Origin: Lachnoclostridium sp. UBA1781
GTDB taxonomy: Bacteria; Bacillota; Clostridia; Lachnospirales; Lachnospiraceae
Length of the DNA: 34,972 bases
Direction: 5' to 3'
Assembly: GCA_002315495.1 (NCBI GenBank)
Contig: DCGJ01000008.1
Location: 1 to 34,972, forward strand
Shown here: piece by piece, positions 15,728-23,312 of the stretch
Layout of the letters: every line of letters begins with the position of its first letter
Numbering within the stretch: position 1 is the first letter of the stretch
Translations under genes and position numbers: made by a program
The notes under the pieces: generated by a model
Seen by the model: the letters and a program-made list of their open reading frames with translations, nothing else
Databases searched by the model: none
Told to the model about the DNA's origin: nothing

Positions 15728-17752
15728 ATGAATAGGAAACAGAAACAGAAGAAAACGCAACGGACCAAGCTTATGACGAGGGGAATGCAAACGAAGTTTG
15801 CCCTCGTTTTTTGGGCATTCGTTGCGCTTTTTATTTTTCTTGCATTTCGCATGTTTTATCTTCGGGTGACAAAGAATACGCAGTACAGTAATGCGGTTTT
15901 GAGCCACCAGAGTTATGTGAGCTCAACGATTCCGTACAAGCGGGGTACCATTACGGACCGCAAGGGAAATGAGCTGGCTTACTGTACGAAGGTGTATAAC
16001 GTAATTATGGATCCGGCGGTTATCTTGTCGGATAATACCTTCGTTCAGCCGACGCTTGAAGCACTCTCCAAGGCATTTGAGCTTGATATCACGGAGCTCG
16101 AAAAGAAGCTGAAGGATAATAAGGGCTCCAGCTATGTACAGTTAATCAAAGAGGTTCCTTACGAGCAGGTTGAAGAGTTCAACAAGCTTCAGGAAGAGAA
16201 GCACAAGGTCGTAAAGGGTGTCTGGTTTGAAACCGAGTACCAGCGCACCTATCCGTTCGGTGTTGTCGGCTCCCATGTCATCGGTTACACGAACAGCGGT
16301 AACGTTGGTACGTATGGTATTGAGCAGTCCTACAACGAATATCTGAACGGTAAGGACGGACGCAACACCGGTTACTACGATAACGAATTGAACCTTGTCG
16401 AGAAGGACTATCCGGCAGAGGATGGCGATACCGTTGTATCCACCATCGATATCTATGTGCAGAGTATTGTGGAAGAGAAGATTGCGGAATTCCGAAAGCA
16501 GTATGAGTGCAAGAATATCGCAGTTATGATTATGAATCCAAAGAACGGTGAAGTTCTGGCGATGGCCTCCAACGATGGTTATGACCTGAACAATCCGCGA
16601 GATCTTACGACGCAGGGCTACACGCAGGAAGAAATCGACGCGATGACCGATGAGGAGAAAATGCTCGCCCTCAATAAGATGTGGCGTAATTACTGCGTCG
16701 CTGATACGTATGAGCCGGGTTCCACATTTAAGGTGCTGACCATTGCGGCCGCACTAGAGGAGAATCTCTCCACAAAGACAGAAGAGTATTATTGCGGAGG
16801 TTATCGTAACATCGATACCTACACCATTCATTGTAATAAAAAGACCGGACATGGGTATCTGAACCTTACCCAGTCCTTGATGTTTTCCTGCAACTGTGCA
16901 TTGATGGACGTTGCGGAGCGTGAAGGAAGAACACTGTTTCGGTATTATCAGACGCATTTTGGTCTGGGAAGCAAGACCGGAATCGACCTTCCGGGTGAAG
17001 CAGCAGGTCTATTGATTGATGAAAGCAAGTTGAATGTAACCGAGCTTGCAACCAGTTCGTTCGGACAGGGTTTCAACGTTACTATGGTGCAGATGCTCGC
17101 GGCTTATTGCTCCGTTGTAAATGGCGGCTACTATTATCGTCCGCACGTCGTAAGTAAGGTATATAACAGCGATGGCGCAACGGTTTATGAAGCAGAGAAT
17201 ACCTTGGTTCACTACACGGTTTCCGCTGAAACCTCAGAGTTCATCAAGCAGGCAATGTACGAAACCGTTCAGAGCGGTACGGCAACGCCGGCACAGGTGG
17301 AAGGCTATTCCATCGGTGGTAAGACCGGTACGGCACAGAAATCCCCTCGTTCGGAAGGACGTTACGTTGTATCCTTTATCGGCGGCGCTCCTGCAGACGA
17401 CCCGGAGGTGTGCATTTTCGTAGTCATCGATGATATTAACGATGCGACCGTGTATAACACCAGTAAGCCGGCTACCGGCCTGTCCAGTAAGATTATGGCG
17501 GAGGTGCTTCCGTATCTTGAGATTTACCCGGATGGCGAGATCGATTACGGTGTTGACTATGTCGGCGACCTTGAGCCAACGGATGAAATCAATGATTCCC
17601 TGATCGACGAGGAAGATGGCCAGTATGGTCAAAAGGAAGACAGCGAATCGGACGACAAGAAGGATGAGTCGGATAAGAAGGATGAATCTGACGACAAGAA
17701 GGACGAGTCCGATAAGAACGACGATTCCGAAGAAAAGAAGGACGAGAATTAA
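15728..17752 (+). CDS. Class B penicillin-binding protein (FtsI/SpoVD-type transpeptidase)
   Basis: 674 residues. Short cytoplasmic N-terminus, one TM anchor (~25-47), a pedestal domain starting SSTIPYKRGTITDRKGNELA, and the transpeptidase domain with all three catalytic motifs: STFK (S332, K335), SCN (S387) and KTGT (K532). It cross-links septal peptidoglycan with the SEDS partner encoded three genes on. No PASTA domains are visible. The last ~40 residues are a Lys/Asp/Glu/Ser-rich repeat tail (DDKKDESDKKDES pattern), unusual at the extracellular end and perhaps a wall-interaction or spacer region. Cluster position favours the division PBP (FtsI/PBP2B), but the sporulation form SpoVD cannot be excluded. 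GAGGTG (15714-15719) precedes the ATG. Confidence 0.93.
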   Translation: MNRKQKQKKTQRTKLMTRGMQTKFALVFWAFVALFIFLAFRMFYLRVTKNTQYSNAVLSHQSYVSSTIPYKRGTITDRKGNELAYCTKVYNVIMDPAVILSDNTFVQPTLEALSKAFELDITELEKKLKDNKGSSYVQLIKEVPYEQVEEFNKLQEEKHKVVKGVWFETEYQRTYPFGVVGSHVIGYTNSGNVGTYGIEQSYNEYLNGKDGRNTGYYDNELNLVEKDYPAEDGDTVVSTIDIYVQSIVEEKIAEFRKQYECKNIAVMIMNPKNGEVLAMASNDGYDLNNPRDLTTQGYTQEEIDAMTDEEKMLALNKMWRNYCVADTYEPGSTFKVLTIAAALEENLSTKTEEYYCGGYRNIDTYTIHCNKKTGHGYLNLTQSLMFSCNCALMDVAEREGRTLFRYYQTHFGLGSKTGIDLPGEAAGLLIDESKLNVTELATSSFGQGFNVTMVQMLAAYCSVVNGGYYYRPHVVSKVYNSDGATVYEAENTLVHYTVSAETSEFIKQAMYETVQSGTATPAQVEGYSIGGKTGTAQKSPRSEGRYVVSFIGGAPADDPEVCIFVVIDDINDATVYNTSKPATGLSSKIMAEVLPYLEIYPDGEIDYGVDYVGDLEPTDEINDSLIDEEDGQYGQKEDSESDDKKDESDKKDESDDKKDESDKNDDSEEKKDEN

Positions 17753-17822
17753 TCGCATAAGATTGTAAATGCGGCTAAAGACGGTCCGTCAAACTATAAA
17801 AACAAAGTGGGAGAATGAAACG

Positions 17823-19202
17823 ATGTTAAAGCAAGGAACACATGTACTGGTAATTGGAGCAGGAAAGAGCGGCATTGCAGCCTGCAGACTGTTGTCTCAG
17901 GAGCCGGTGGATATCATTCTTTATGACAGTAACAAAGACATCGATAAGGAGGCTCTTCGCGAGCGCATCGGTGGTGATTTTAAGGGCGAAATTGTTGGCG
18001 GAGAGATGACTGCCGAACTGAAAGCCTGGACCGAGCATCTGATTGTAAGCCCGGCCGTACCGATGGATATTCCGGATGTTGTGGAGCTTGCGGCAAAGAA
18101 TATTCCAATCTGGGGTGAAGTGGAGCTTGCTTACCGTTATGAAAAGGGCCGCGTAATCGCAATTACCGGTACGAACGGAAAGACCACGACAACGGCACTG
18201 ACCGGCCAGATGATGAAGACATACTTTGAAAAGGTATTTGTGGTAGGTAACATCGGAATTCCTTACACCGAAGAGGTGGTAAACAGCTCGGAGGACAGCA
18301 TTTCCGTTGCCGAGATGTCTTCGTTCCAGCTTGAGACAATCGAAGAGTTCCACCCGGTTGTCAGTATGGTACTGAATATTACACCGGACCATCTGAATCG
18401 TCATCATACGATGGAAGCATATACCGCTGCAAAGTTTAATATCGCGATGAATCAGACGCCGGACGAAACGTGTGTTTTAAACTACGAGGATGACCGTCTT
18501 CGTGAGGAAGCGAAGAAGCTTCAGACGAGAGTCATCTGGTTCTCCAGCAGAAGAGAACTGGAAGAAGGCCTCTTCGTTCGCGGGGAACACATCATTTTCC
18601 GTGAGAACGGAGTGGAAACGGACATCATCGATGTTAACGAAATGAATATTATCGGCCGTCATAATCATGAAAATGCGATGGCAGCCATTGCGGCCGGCCT
18701 GGCCATGAAGCTTCCGCTCGATTGCATTCAGAAGGCACTTCGCGAGTTCGTGGCAGTTGAGCACAGAATCGAGTACACCGCAACCGTAAATGGTGTAAAG
18801 TACTACAACGATTCGAAGGGAACCAACCCGGACGCATCCATTCAGGCAGTTCGCGCGATGCAGACACCGACGCTTCTCATTGGCGGAGGATACGACAAGG
18901 GCTCCGAGTACGACGAGTGGATTGATACCTTTGGTGACAAGGTTCGCTGGCTGATTCTGATGGGTCAGACCGCAGACAAGATTGAGGCGTGTGCAAGAAG
19001 CAAGGGATTTACCGCGATTAAGCGCGTGGAATCTATGGAAGAAGCAGTTGCATTTTGCTATGAAAATGCGGCTTCGGGCGAGAGTGTTCTTCTTTCTCCG
19101 TGTTGCGCAAGCTGGGGAATGTTTAAGAACTACGAGGAGAGAGGACGTATCTTCAAGGAGCTGGTAAGAGCGCTCCCGGGTGCGGTAAGCTCCATAAAAT
19201 AA
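17823..19202 (+). CDS. murD: UDP-N-acetylmuramoyl-L-alanine--D-glutamate ligase
   Basis: 459 residues, normal MurD size. It adds D-glutamate to UDP-MurNAc-L-Ala using ATP in the cytoplasm. Seen: an N-terminal Rossmann-like VLVIGAGKSGIAA (~8-20), VSPAVPMDIP, P-loop ITGTNGKTTTT (~114-124), GNIGIPY, AEMSSFQLETI, NITPDHLNRH, GRHNHENAMAA, VEHRIEYTATVNGVKYYNDSKGTNPDA and LLSPCCASWGMFKNYEERGRIF, all Mur-ligase or MurD signatures. An in-frame ATG at 17769 would add 18 residues without a Shine-Dalgarno; 17823 has GGGAG nine bases upstream and matches the family. The PBP gene stops 70 bases upstream. mraY, the usual gene between them, is absent. Confidence 0.96.
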   Translation: MLKQGTHVLVIGAGKSGIAACRLLSQEPVDIILYDSNKDIDKEALRERIGGDFKGEIVGGEMTAELKAWTEHLIVSPAVPMDIPDVVELAAKNIPIWGEVELAYRYEKGRVIAITGTNGKTTTTALTGQMMKTYFEKVFVVGNIGIPYTEEVVNSSEDSISVAEMSSFQLETIEEFHPVVSMVLNITPDHLNRHHTMEAYTAAKFNIAMNQTPDETCVLNYEDDRLREEAKKLQTRVIWFSSRRELEEGLFVRGEHIIFRENGVETDIIDVNEMNIIGRHNHENAMAAIAAGLAMKLPLDCIQKALREFVAVEHRIEYTATVNGVKYYNDSKGTNPDASIQAVRAMQTPTLLIGGGYDKGSEYDEWIDTFGDKVRWLILMGQTADKIEACARSKGFTAIKRVESMEEAVAFCYENAASGESVLLSPCCASWGMFKNYEERGRIFKELVRALPGAVSSIK

Positions 19203-19237
19203 GAGATTGGTAAAAAAGATGGAAAGGAGGATTCGTC

Positions 19238-20515
19238 ATGCCACAAATGAGCAGGCCAACGGCAAGCCAGAGTACACTGACGCGAAACCGCAGACCGGTT
19301 GGACAGAGAACACAAAATGCCAGAAAAGAACATTCGATGAGCCGTGAAGACATGGCGAACAGTGTCAAAGTAAAGTCGAAAACCTCCTTTGATTACACGA
19401 TCTTTTTCATTGTGTTGTTCTTATTTGCATTCGGTATGGTAATGATTACGAGTATCAGCCCATACAATGCAACAAAGTATTACGATGATGCGCTGCTTTT
19501 CGTGAAAAATCAGGCAAAATACGGCCTAATCGGTATTGTAGCGATGATTGGGTTGGGAATCAAGCTGCCGATATTCAATAAGTTTAACTATCAGCTGCTT
19601 AAGGTTCGTATCAAGATTGCAAGCATAAGATTGCCGTTGACCATTATGGCGGTCGGATATTTTCTTGTTATCGGACTCCAGCTATTTGTTCTCCTTAAGG
19701 GACACAGCATGAATGGTTCTGCACGTTGGCTTGATATTGCGGGCTTCCGATTCCAGCCGTCTGAGCTTGCGAAGATCTTCGTGGTTGTTTATGCCGCATT
19801 TCTCGCGCAGAAACGACCGAAGAGCTTGGACAATCCGCTAAAGTTTCTTTATTATGCAGTCATCATAAGCCCGATTATTGTCTTGGTTGCCAAAGAGAAT
19901 CTTAGTACCGGTATTGTAATCGGTTTGATTTTTGCCGGAATCTTTTTTGTTACATCGAGAAAATGGTGGTATTTCATTGCGTTTGGTCTTGTTGCAGCTG
20001 CCGGAGTCTGGAAAAACATTGCCAGTACCGGTTATCGTAGCGAGCGAATCGACAAATGGCTTAACGTGGAAACGGCAAAGGACGCTTATCAGATTCTTCA
20101 GGGCTTGTACGCGCTGGTATCCGGCGGCTTTTGGGGAAAAGGCCTCGGAAACAGTATTCAGAAGCTTGGATACATTCCGGAAGTTCATACCGATATGATT
20201 TTCTCCTGTATCGTGGAGGAATTGGGACTGTTTGGCGCATTGCTTCTGATGGCAATGTACATCTATCTGTTGGTCCGCATTTTGCTGGTAGCCTATCATG
20301 CACCGGACCTGTTTGGAAGCCTGATTTGTGTCGGTGTCTTCATTCAGCTTGCTGCACAGATTGTCATTAATATCGCCGTTGTTACGAATACGATGCCGGC
20401 AACCGGTGTTCCGCTTCCGTTTATCAGCTATGGTGGTTCTTCCCTGATCTTCTCGATGTTAGAAATCGGTCTTGTACTGAACGTGTCCCGCCGAATCGAA
20501 TATCAGGACGAATAG
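19238..20515 (+). CDS. ftsW: SEDS-family peptidoglycan glycosyltransferase FtsW/SpoVE
   Basis: 425 residues with about ten TM helices. SEDS proteins polymerise lipid II at the septum with a class B PBP. Seen: a first TM segment with FGMVMITSIS (~67-76), GSARWLDIAGFRFQPSELAK, ENLSTGIVIGLIF, GFWGKGLGNSIQKLGYIPEVHTDMIFSCIVEELG with the essential loop Asp (HTDMIF), and a C-terminal TMPATGVPLPFISYGGSSLI. The N-terminus has an extra ~50-residue basic, Arg/Gln-rich cytoplasmic tail; the start is well supported by AAAGGAGG about seven bases upstream, so the tail is probably real. FtsW and sporulation SpoVE are hard to separate by sequence; position with ftsL/ftsQ/ftsZ favours division. murG, often next, is missing. 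Confidence 0.93.
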   Translation: MPQMSRPTASQSTLTRNRRPVGQRTQNARKEHSMSREDMANSVKVKSKTSFDYTIFFIVLFLFAFGMVMITSISPYNATKYYDDALLFVKNQAKYGLIGIVAMIGLGIKLPIFNKFNYQLLKVRIKIASIRLPLTIMAVGYFLVIGLQLFVLLKGHSMNGSARWLDIAGFRFQPSELAKIFVVVYAAFLAQKRPKSLDNPLKFLYYAVIISPIIVLVAKENLSTGIVIGLIFAGIFFVTSRKWWYFIAFGLVAAAGVWKNIASTGYRSERIDKWLNVETAKDAYQILQGLYALVSGGFWGKGLGNSIQKLGYIPEVHTDMIFSCIVEELGLFGALLLMAMYIYLLVRILLVAYHAPDLFGSLICVGVFIQLAAQIVINIAVVTNTMPATGVPLPFISYGGSSLIFSMLEIGLVLNVSRRIEYQDE

Positions 20516-20525
20516 GAGGGGACGG

Positions 20526-21329
20526 ATGGAAGAGATTCGTATTAGGAAGAAAATGCATCCGCTTTTGAAGGCGGCCATTGTCCTCGTTATTCTGGCAGTG
20601 CTTGTGGTGGGGTTCTGCATTTGGTTCAAAAAGAAATACACCATCAATCCGGACACGGATATTAAGATTGTGTATATCGGAGATCACAACCGATACACAG
20701 AGCAGCAGATTAAAGAGTATGTATTCGATGAATGGTTTGAACAGTACTCGATTTTACTTCGAATCTATTATAAGTTCAAAAAGATTCAACCGCTTACCTA
20801 CACAGAGAAGATTACTATCAGCTTCGATGATGACGGACTGATTGTGGTAAAGGCTTATGAAAAGACACCGATTGGTTGTCTTCTGGTAATGAATAATTAT
20901 CTTTACTTTGACGGTGACGGTATGCTGATTGATACGGCCTCCGAAAACCGGGAGAAGCTTCCGGTTATTGAAGGACTGGAGTACACAAGTCTTGCATTGG
21001 GTAAGGTGTTCGAGACCAAAAAGACGGAGCTCTTTCCGGTCATTATGAATCTTGTGAATCAGCTTCAAAAGTACGAGGTGGAAGCGAACCGCATCAAGTT
21101 CGATTCGGATAACAATGTGAATCTATGGTGCGATGGGAATCATATCATACTTGGAATCCGAAACGCATACGACGTACAGATTAATATGCTCTCGGGAATT
21201 CTCAAAGAGATTCAGGGGAGTGAGACCAAGTATCTATTGGATCTGTCCGAGGTTGAAACCGGTACGGAGAAGATTGTGGCAACGGTTTTGCCGAAAGAAG
21301 GCGCGAAAACAGAGACTTCTGAGGAATAA
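20526..21329 (+). CDS. ftsQ: Cell division protein FtsQ/DivIB
   Basis: 267 residues: basic cytoplasmic N-terminus, one TM helix (~14-33), then an outside region that fits a POTRA domain (~42-110: IKIVYIGDHNRYTEQQIKEYVFDEW, LTYTEKITISFDDDGLIVVKAYEKTPIGCLLV) and the FtsQ domain with YLYFDGDGMLIDTASE and LPVIEGLEY. FtsQ/DivIB recruits FtsL and DivIC to the divisome. Pairwise similarity across this family is low, so the call rests on topology, the DGDG-like YLYFD...G segment and location between ftsW and ftsZ. AGGAGGGG lies just before the ATG, nine bases after the ftsW stop. Confidence 0.85.
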   Translation: MEEIRIRKKMHPLLKAAIVLVILAVLVVGFCIWFKKKYTINPDTDIKIVYIGDHNRYTEQQIKEYVFDEWFEQYSILLRIYYKFKKIQPLTYTEKITISFDDDGLIVVKAYEKTPIGCLLVMNNYLYFDGDGMLIDTASENREKLPVIEGLEYTSLALGKVFETKKTELFPVIMNLVNQLQKYEVEANRIKFDSDNNVNLWCDGNHIILGIRNAYDVQINMLSGILKEIQGSETKYLLDLSEVETGTEKIVATVLPKEGAKTETSEE

Positions 21330-21379
21330 ATTTAAGAAAATCCCAGATTTGTTACGAAAAATCGACTAAAATCGGAGCG

Positions 21380-21429
21380 TTTTCTACAAATGTGGAATGA
21401 AAATCGGAAGATTTTCAGTTTGTAGAAAA
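21380..21429 (+). other. Two-part hairpin downstream of ftsQ
   Basis: An outer 11-pair stem (21380-21390 with 21419-21429) encloses an inner perfect 8-pair stem (21398-21405 with 21410-21417) capped by a GGAA (GNRA-type) tetraloop. The two are separated by a 7-base versus 1-base asymmetric internal loop. A runs rather than a T tract follow, so it is not a standard + strand terminator. May stabilise the ftsQ mRNA end or bind a protein. Confidence 0.6.
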
Positions 21430-21435
21430 AAATCC

Positions 21436-21464
21436 TTGCTATTTTTTGAAAAAGTATATATTAT
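21436..21464 (+). promoter_or_regulatory. ftsZ promoter
   Basis: TTGCTA (21436-21441), 17-base spacer, TATTAT (21459-21464), within an AT-rich stretch. It would give a leader of about 115 bases before ftsZ, containing a second copy of the TTCTACAA element. Neighbouring AT-rich hexamers leave the exact -10 open. Confidence 0.55.
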
Positions 21465-21506
21465 ATAAGATAGTATTTTATGTTTTGCCTAAATTGTAGC
21501 AAATAA

Positions 21507-21523
21507 TTCTACAACTGTGGAAT
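21507..21523 (+). repeat. Second copy of TTCTACAAMTGTGGAAT in the ftsZ leader
   Basis: This 17-mer matches 21382-21398 at 16 of 17 positions, 125 bases apart, one copy on each side of the predicted ftsZ promoter. TTGTAG at 21494-21499 pairs with CTACAA at 21509-21514, so the second copy can also form a small hairpin. Confidence 0.7.
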
Positions 21524-21584
21524 TTGTTGCGGAAAAAATAAAGGTGGGGAGAGGTCCTAACCAAATATTCAGGAGGAAACAACC

Positions 21585-22826
21585 TTGTTAGAAATCAGAG
21601 TGGATGAAAATGAACCGGCAGCAAAGATTCTTGTCATCGGTGTCGGCGGTGCAGGTAACAACGCAGTTAATCGCATGATCGACGAGAATGTCGGTGGTGT
21701 AGAGTTTGTATGTGTGAATACGGATAAGCAGCATTTGAAGAACTGTAAGGCTCCAAAGTGCATCCAGATTGGTGAGAAGCTCACCAAGGGTCTTGGTGCA
21801 GGTGCACAGCCTGAGGTTGGTGAGAAGGCTGCAGACGAGAGCAGAGAAGAGTTGACCGAGCTCATCAAGGGTGCGGATATGGTATTCGTAACCTGCGGTA
21901 TGGGTGGTGGTACCGGTACCGGTGCTGCTCCGGTTGTTGCTCAGATTGCAAAGGATCTTGGCGTACTTACCGTTGGTATCGTAACCAAGCCGTTCCGTTT
22001 CGAAGCTAAGCAGAGAATGACCAATGCCATCCATGGTATTGAGAGACTTCGTGAAGCAGTAGATACCATGATCTGCATTCCGAACGATCGTCTTCTTGAA
22101 ATCGTTGACCGTCGTACTTCCATGCCGGAAGCTCTTAAGAAGGCTGACGAAGTTCTTCTCCAGGGTGTTCAGGGTATCACCGATTTGATCAACCAGAACG
22201 CACTTATCAACCTTGACTTCGCAGACGTTCAGACCGTTATGAAGGATAAGGGTATCGCTCATATCGGTATCGGTTACGGTTCCGGTGATGACAAGTGTAT
22301 GGAAGCTGTTAAGCAGGCTACCACATCCCCTCTTCTTGAAACCAACATTGAGGGCGCAAGCAACATTATTCTTGCTATTGACGGTGCTGTTTCCCTTATT
22401 GAAGTTAATGACGCTGCAACCTACGTACAGGAGCTTGCAGGCGATGATGCGAATATTATCTTCGGTGCTATGTACGATGAGACTGTTCCGGATCAGTGTC
22501 GTATCACCGTAATTGCTACCGGTCTGGAAGAGTTCAATCGTGTGACTCAGAGCACGGCAAATGCGCGTCCGAACAGCCAGGCATACGGTTTCGGCAACAA
22601 GCCGGCAGGCGGCTATCGTCCGGCATCTTTCGTAACCACGAAGCCAACCGCTGCAATGACCGCACAGGGCAGACAGCAGGCTACACCGGTTACTCCTCAG
22701 CCGGCTGCTCCGACTCCGACCTATCGTGCTCCGGAACCGGCACAGACCTTTACCAAGCCGGAACCACAGCAGAACACCGGATCCGGTATTAAGATTCCTG
22801 ACTTCCTTCAGAAGAAGCAAAAGTAA
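21585..22826 (+). CDS. ftsZ: Cell division GTPase FtsZ
   Basis: 413 residues with a TTG start; AGGAGG (21571-21576) lies eight bases upstream and no better ATG exists. FtsZ polymerises with GTP into the Z ring that recruits the divisome encoded upstream. Seen: GVGGAGNNAVNRM (~19-31), the tubulin signature GMGGGTGTGAAPV (~105-117), KPFRFEAKQRM, NDRLLEI, NLDFADVQTVM with the T7 synergy Asp, and the C-terminal peptide IKIPDFLQKKQK that binds FtsA/SepF-type tethers. A ~75-residue Pro/Ala/Gln/Thr-rich linker precedes it. The gene is rich in GGT/GCT/GTT/AAG codons, as expected of an abundant protein. It has its own promoter and ends the cluster at a terminator. Confidence 0.98.
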   Translation: MLEIRVDENEPAAKILVIGVGGAGNNAVNRMIDENVGGVEFVCVNTDKQHLKNCKAPKCIQIGEKLTKGLGAGAQPEVGEKAADESREELTELIKGADMVFVTCGMGGGTGTGAAPVVAQIAKDLGVLTVGIVTKPFRFEAKQRMTNAIHGIERLREAVDTMICIPNDRLLEIVDRRTSMPEALKKADEVLLQGVQGITDLINQNALINLDFADVQTVMKDKGIAHIGIGYGSGDDKCMEAVKQATTSPLLETNIEGASNIILAIDGAVSLIEVNDAATYVQELAGDDANIIFGAMYDETVPDQCRITVIATGLEEFNRVTQSTANARPNSQAYGFGNKPAGGYRPASFVTTKPTAAMTAQGRQQATPVTPQPAAPTPTYRAPEPAQTFTKPEPQQNTGSGIKIPDFLQKKQK

Positions 22827-22853
22827 GTTGATTGCATTTGAAATGATTTTGAA

Positions 22854-22884
22854 AGACTCGCAACTTGTTTGCGGGTCTTTTTTT
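22854..22884 (+). terminator. Terminator of ftsZ
   Basis: AGACTCGCAA (22854-22863) pairs with TTGCGGGTCT (22869-22878), ten pairs with one G-U, followed by TTTTTTT. It begins 27 bases after the stop codon. Confidence 0.93.
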
Positions 22885-23312
22885 GATATAAACAGGAAGA
22901 AGAAAAAGTGCTTCAGTGGATTGGTGCAATGGAGAAATTCAGCATCGTTCTACTACAGCAGTAGTTAAACAATGAGGTAGTAGATACTTCAATTGTAGAA
23001 CTTAGAAAAAACAGAAATTCGAGAATAAAAGAAAGGAATTTGTTTCGTATTTGTTAAGATTAGCGCTCGATTCGGATGATTTCGGGGAGGAAAATCAATT
23101 TCTGAACTGAAAATTGTGATGTTTTTCTTTAACTAACAATAGATATTGTGGTAGAAATCTATGGAATATGTGCAAAAACTACAAATTGTCTTACGGTTGT
23201 TTGTTTATAATGTATATAGAGATGGTTTGATGCTTGTGATATAATTCTACTAATTGGTGCGATTATGTCTTTTGCGCGTTGCACCGAAATGAATCTAGGA
23301 GGATTTTATAAG
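22885..23312. other. Long AT-rich upstream region of the first TAD-tail surface gene
   Basis: 428 bases without a credible gene. It contains TTGTAGAA (22993-23000), a perfect dyad ACAATA-GA-TATTGT (23136-23149), a TATAAT at 23206-23211 without a good -35, and an extended -10 TGATATAAT (23237-23245), the most likely promoter core, about 75 bases before the start codon. Probably regulatory. Confidence 0.5.
23237..23245 (+). promoter_or_regulatory. Extended -10 candidate for the CxxC-repeat surface gene
   Basis: TGATATAAT fits an extended -10. No recognisable -35 lies 17 bases upstream. An alternative TATAAT lies at 23206-23211. Confidence 0.4.

Noticed and set aside
15728..15960. PASTA-type sensor or extra domain in the PBP
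   Set aside because: No PASTA-like segments are seen after the transpeptidase domain; the C-terminal extension is only a Lys/Asp-rich repeat tail.
21588..22820. A 410-residue open frame on the minus strand covering all of ftsZ
   Set aside because: It mirrors the codon pattern of a highly biased gene, has no ribosome binding site, and its Cys/Leu/Asn-rich product resembles nothing; ftsZ on the + strand is certain.
22726..22968. 80-residue frame running from within ftsZ through its terminator
   Set aside because: Crosses a clear terminator hairpin, has no start signal and no sensible product.
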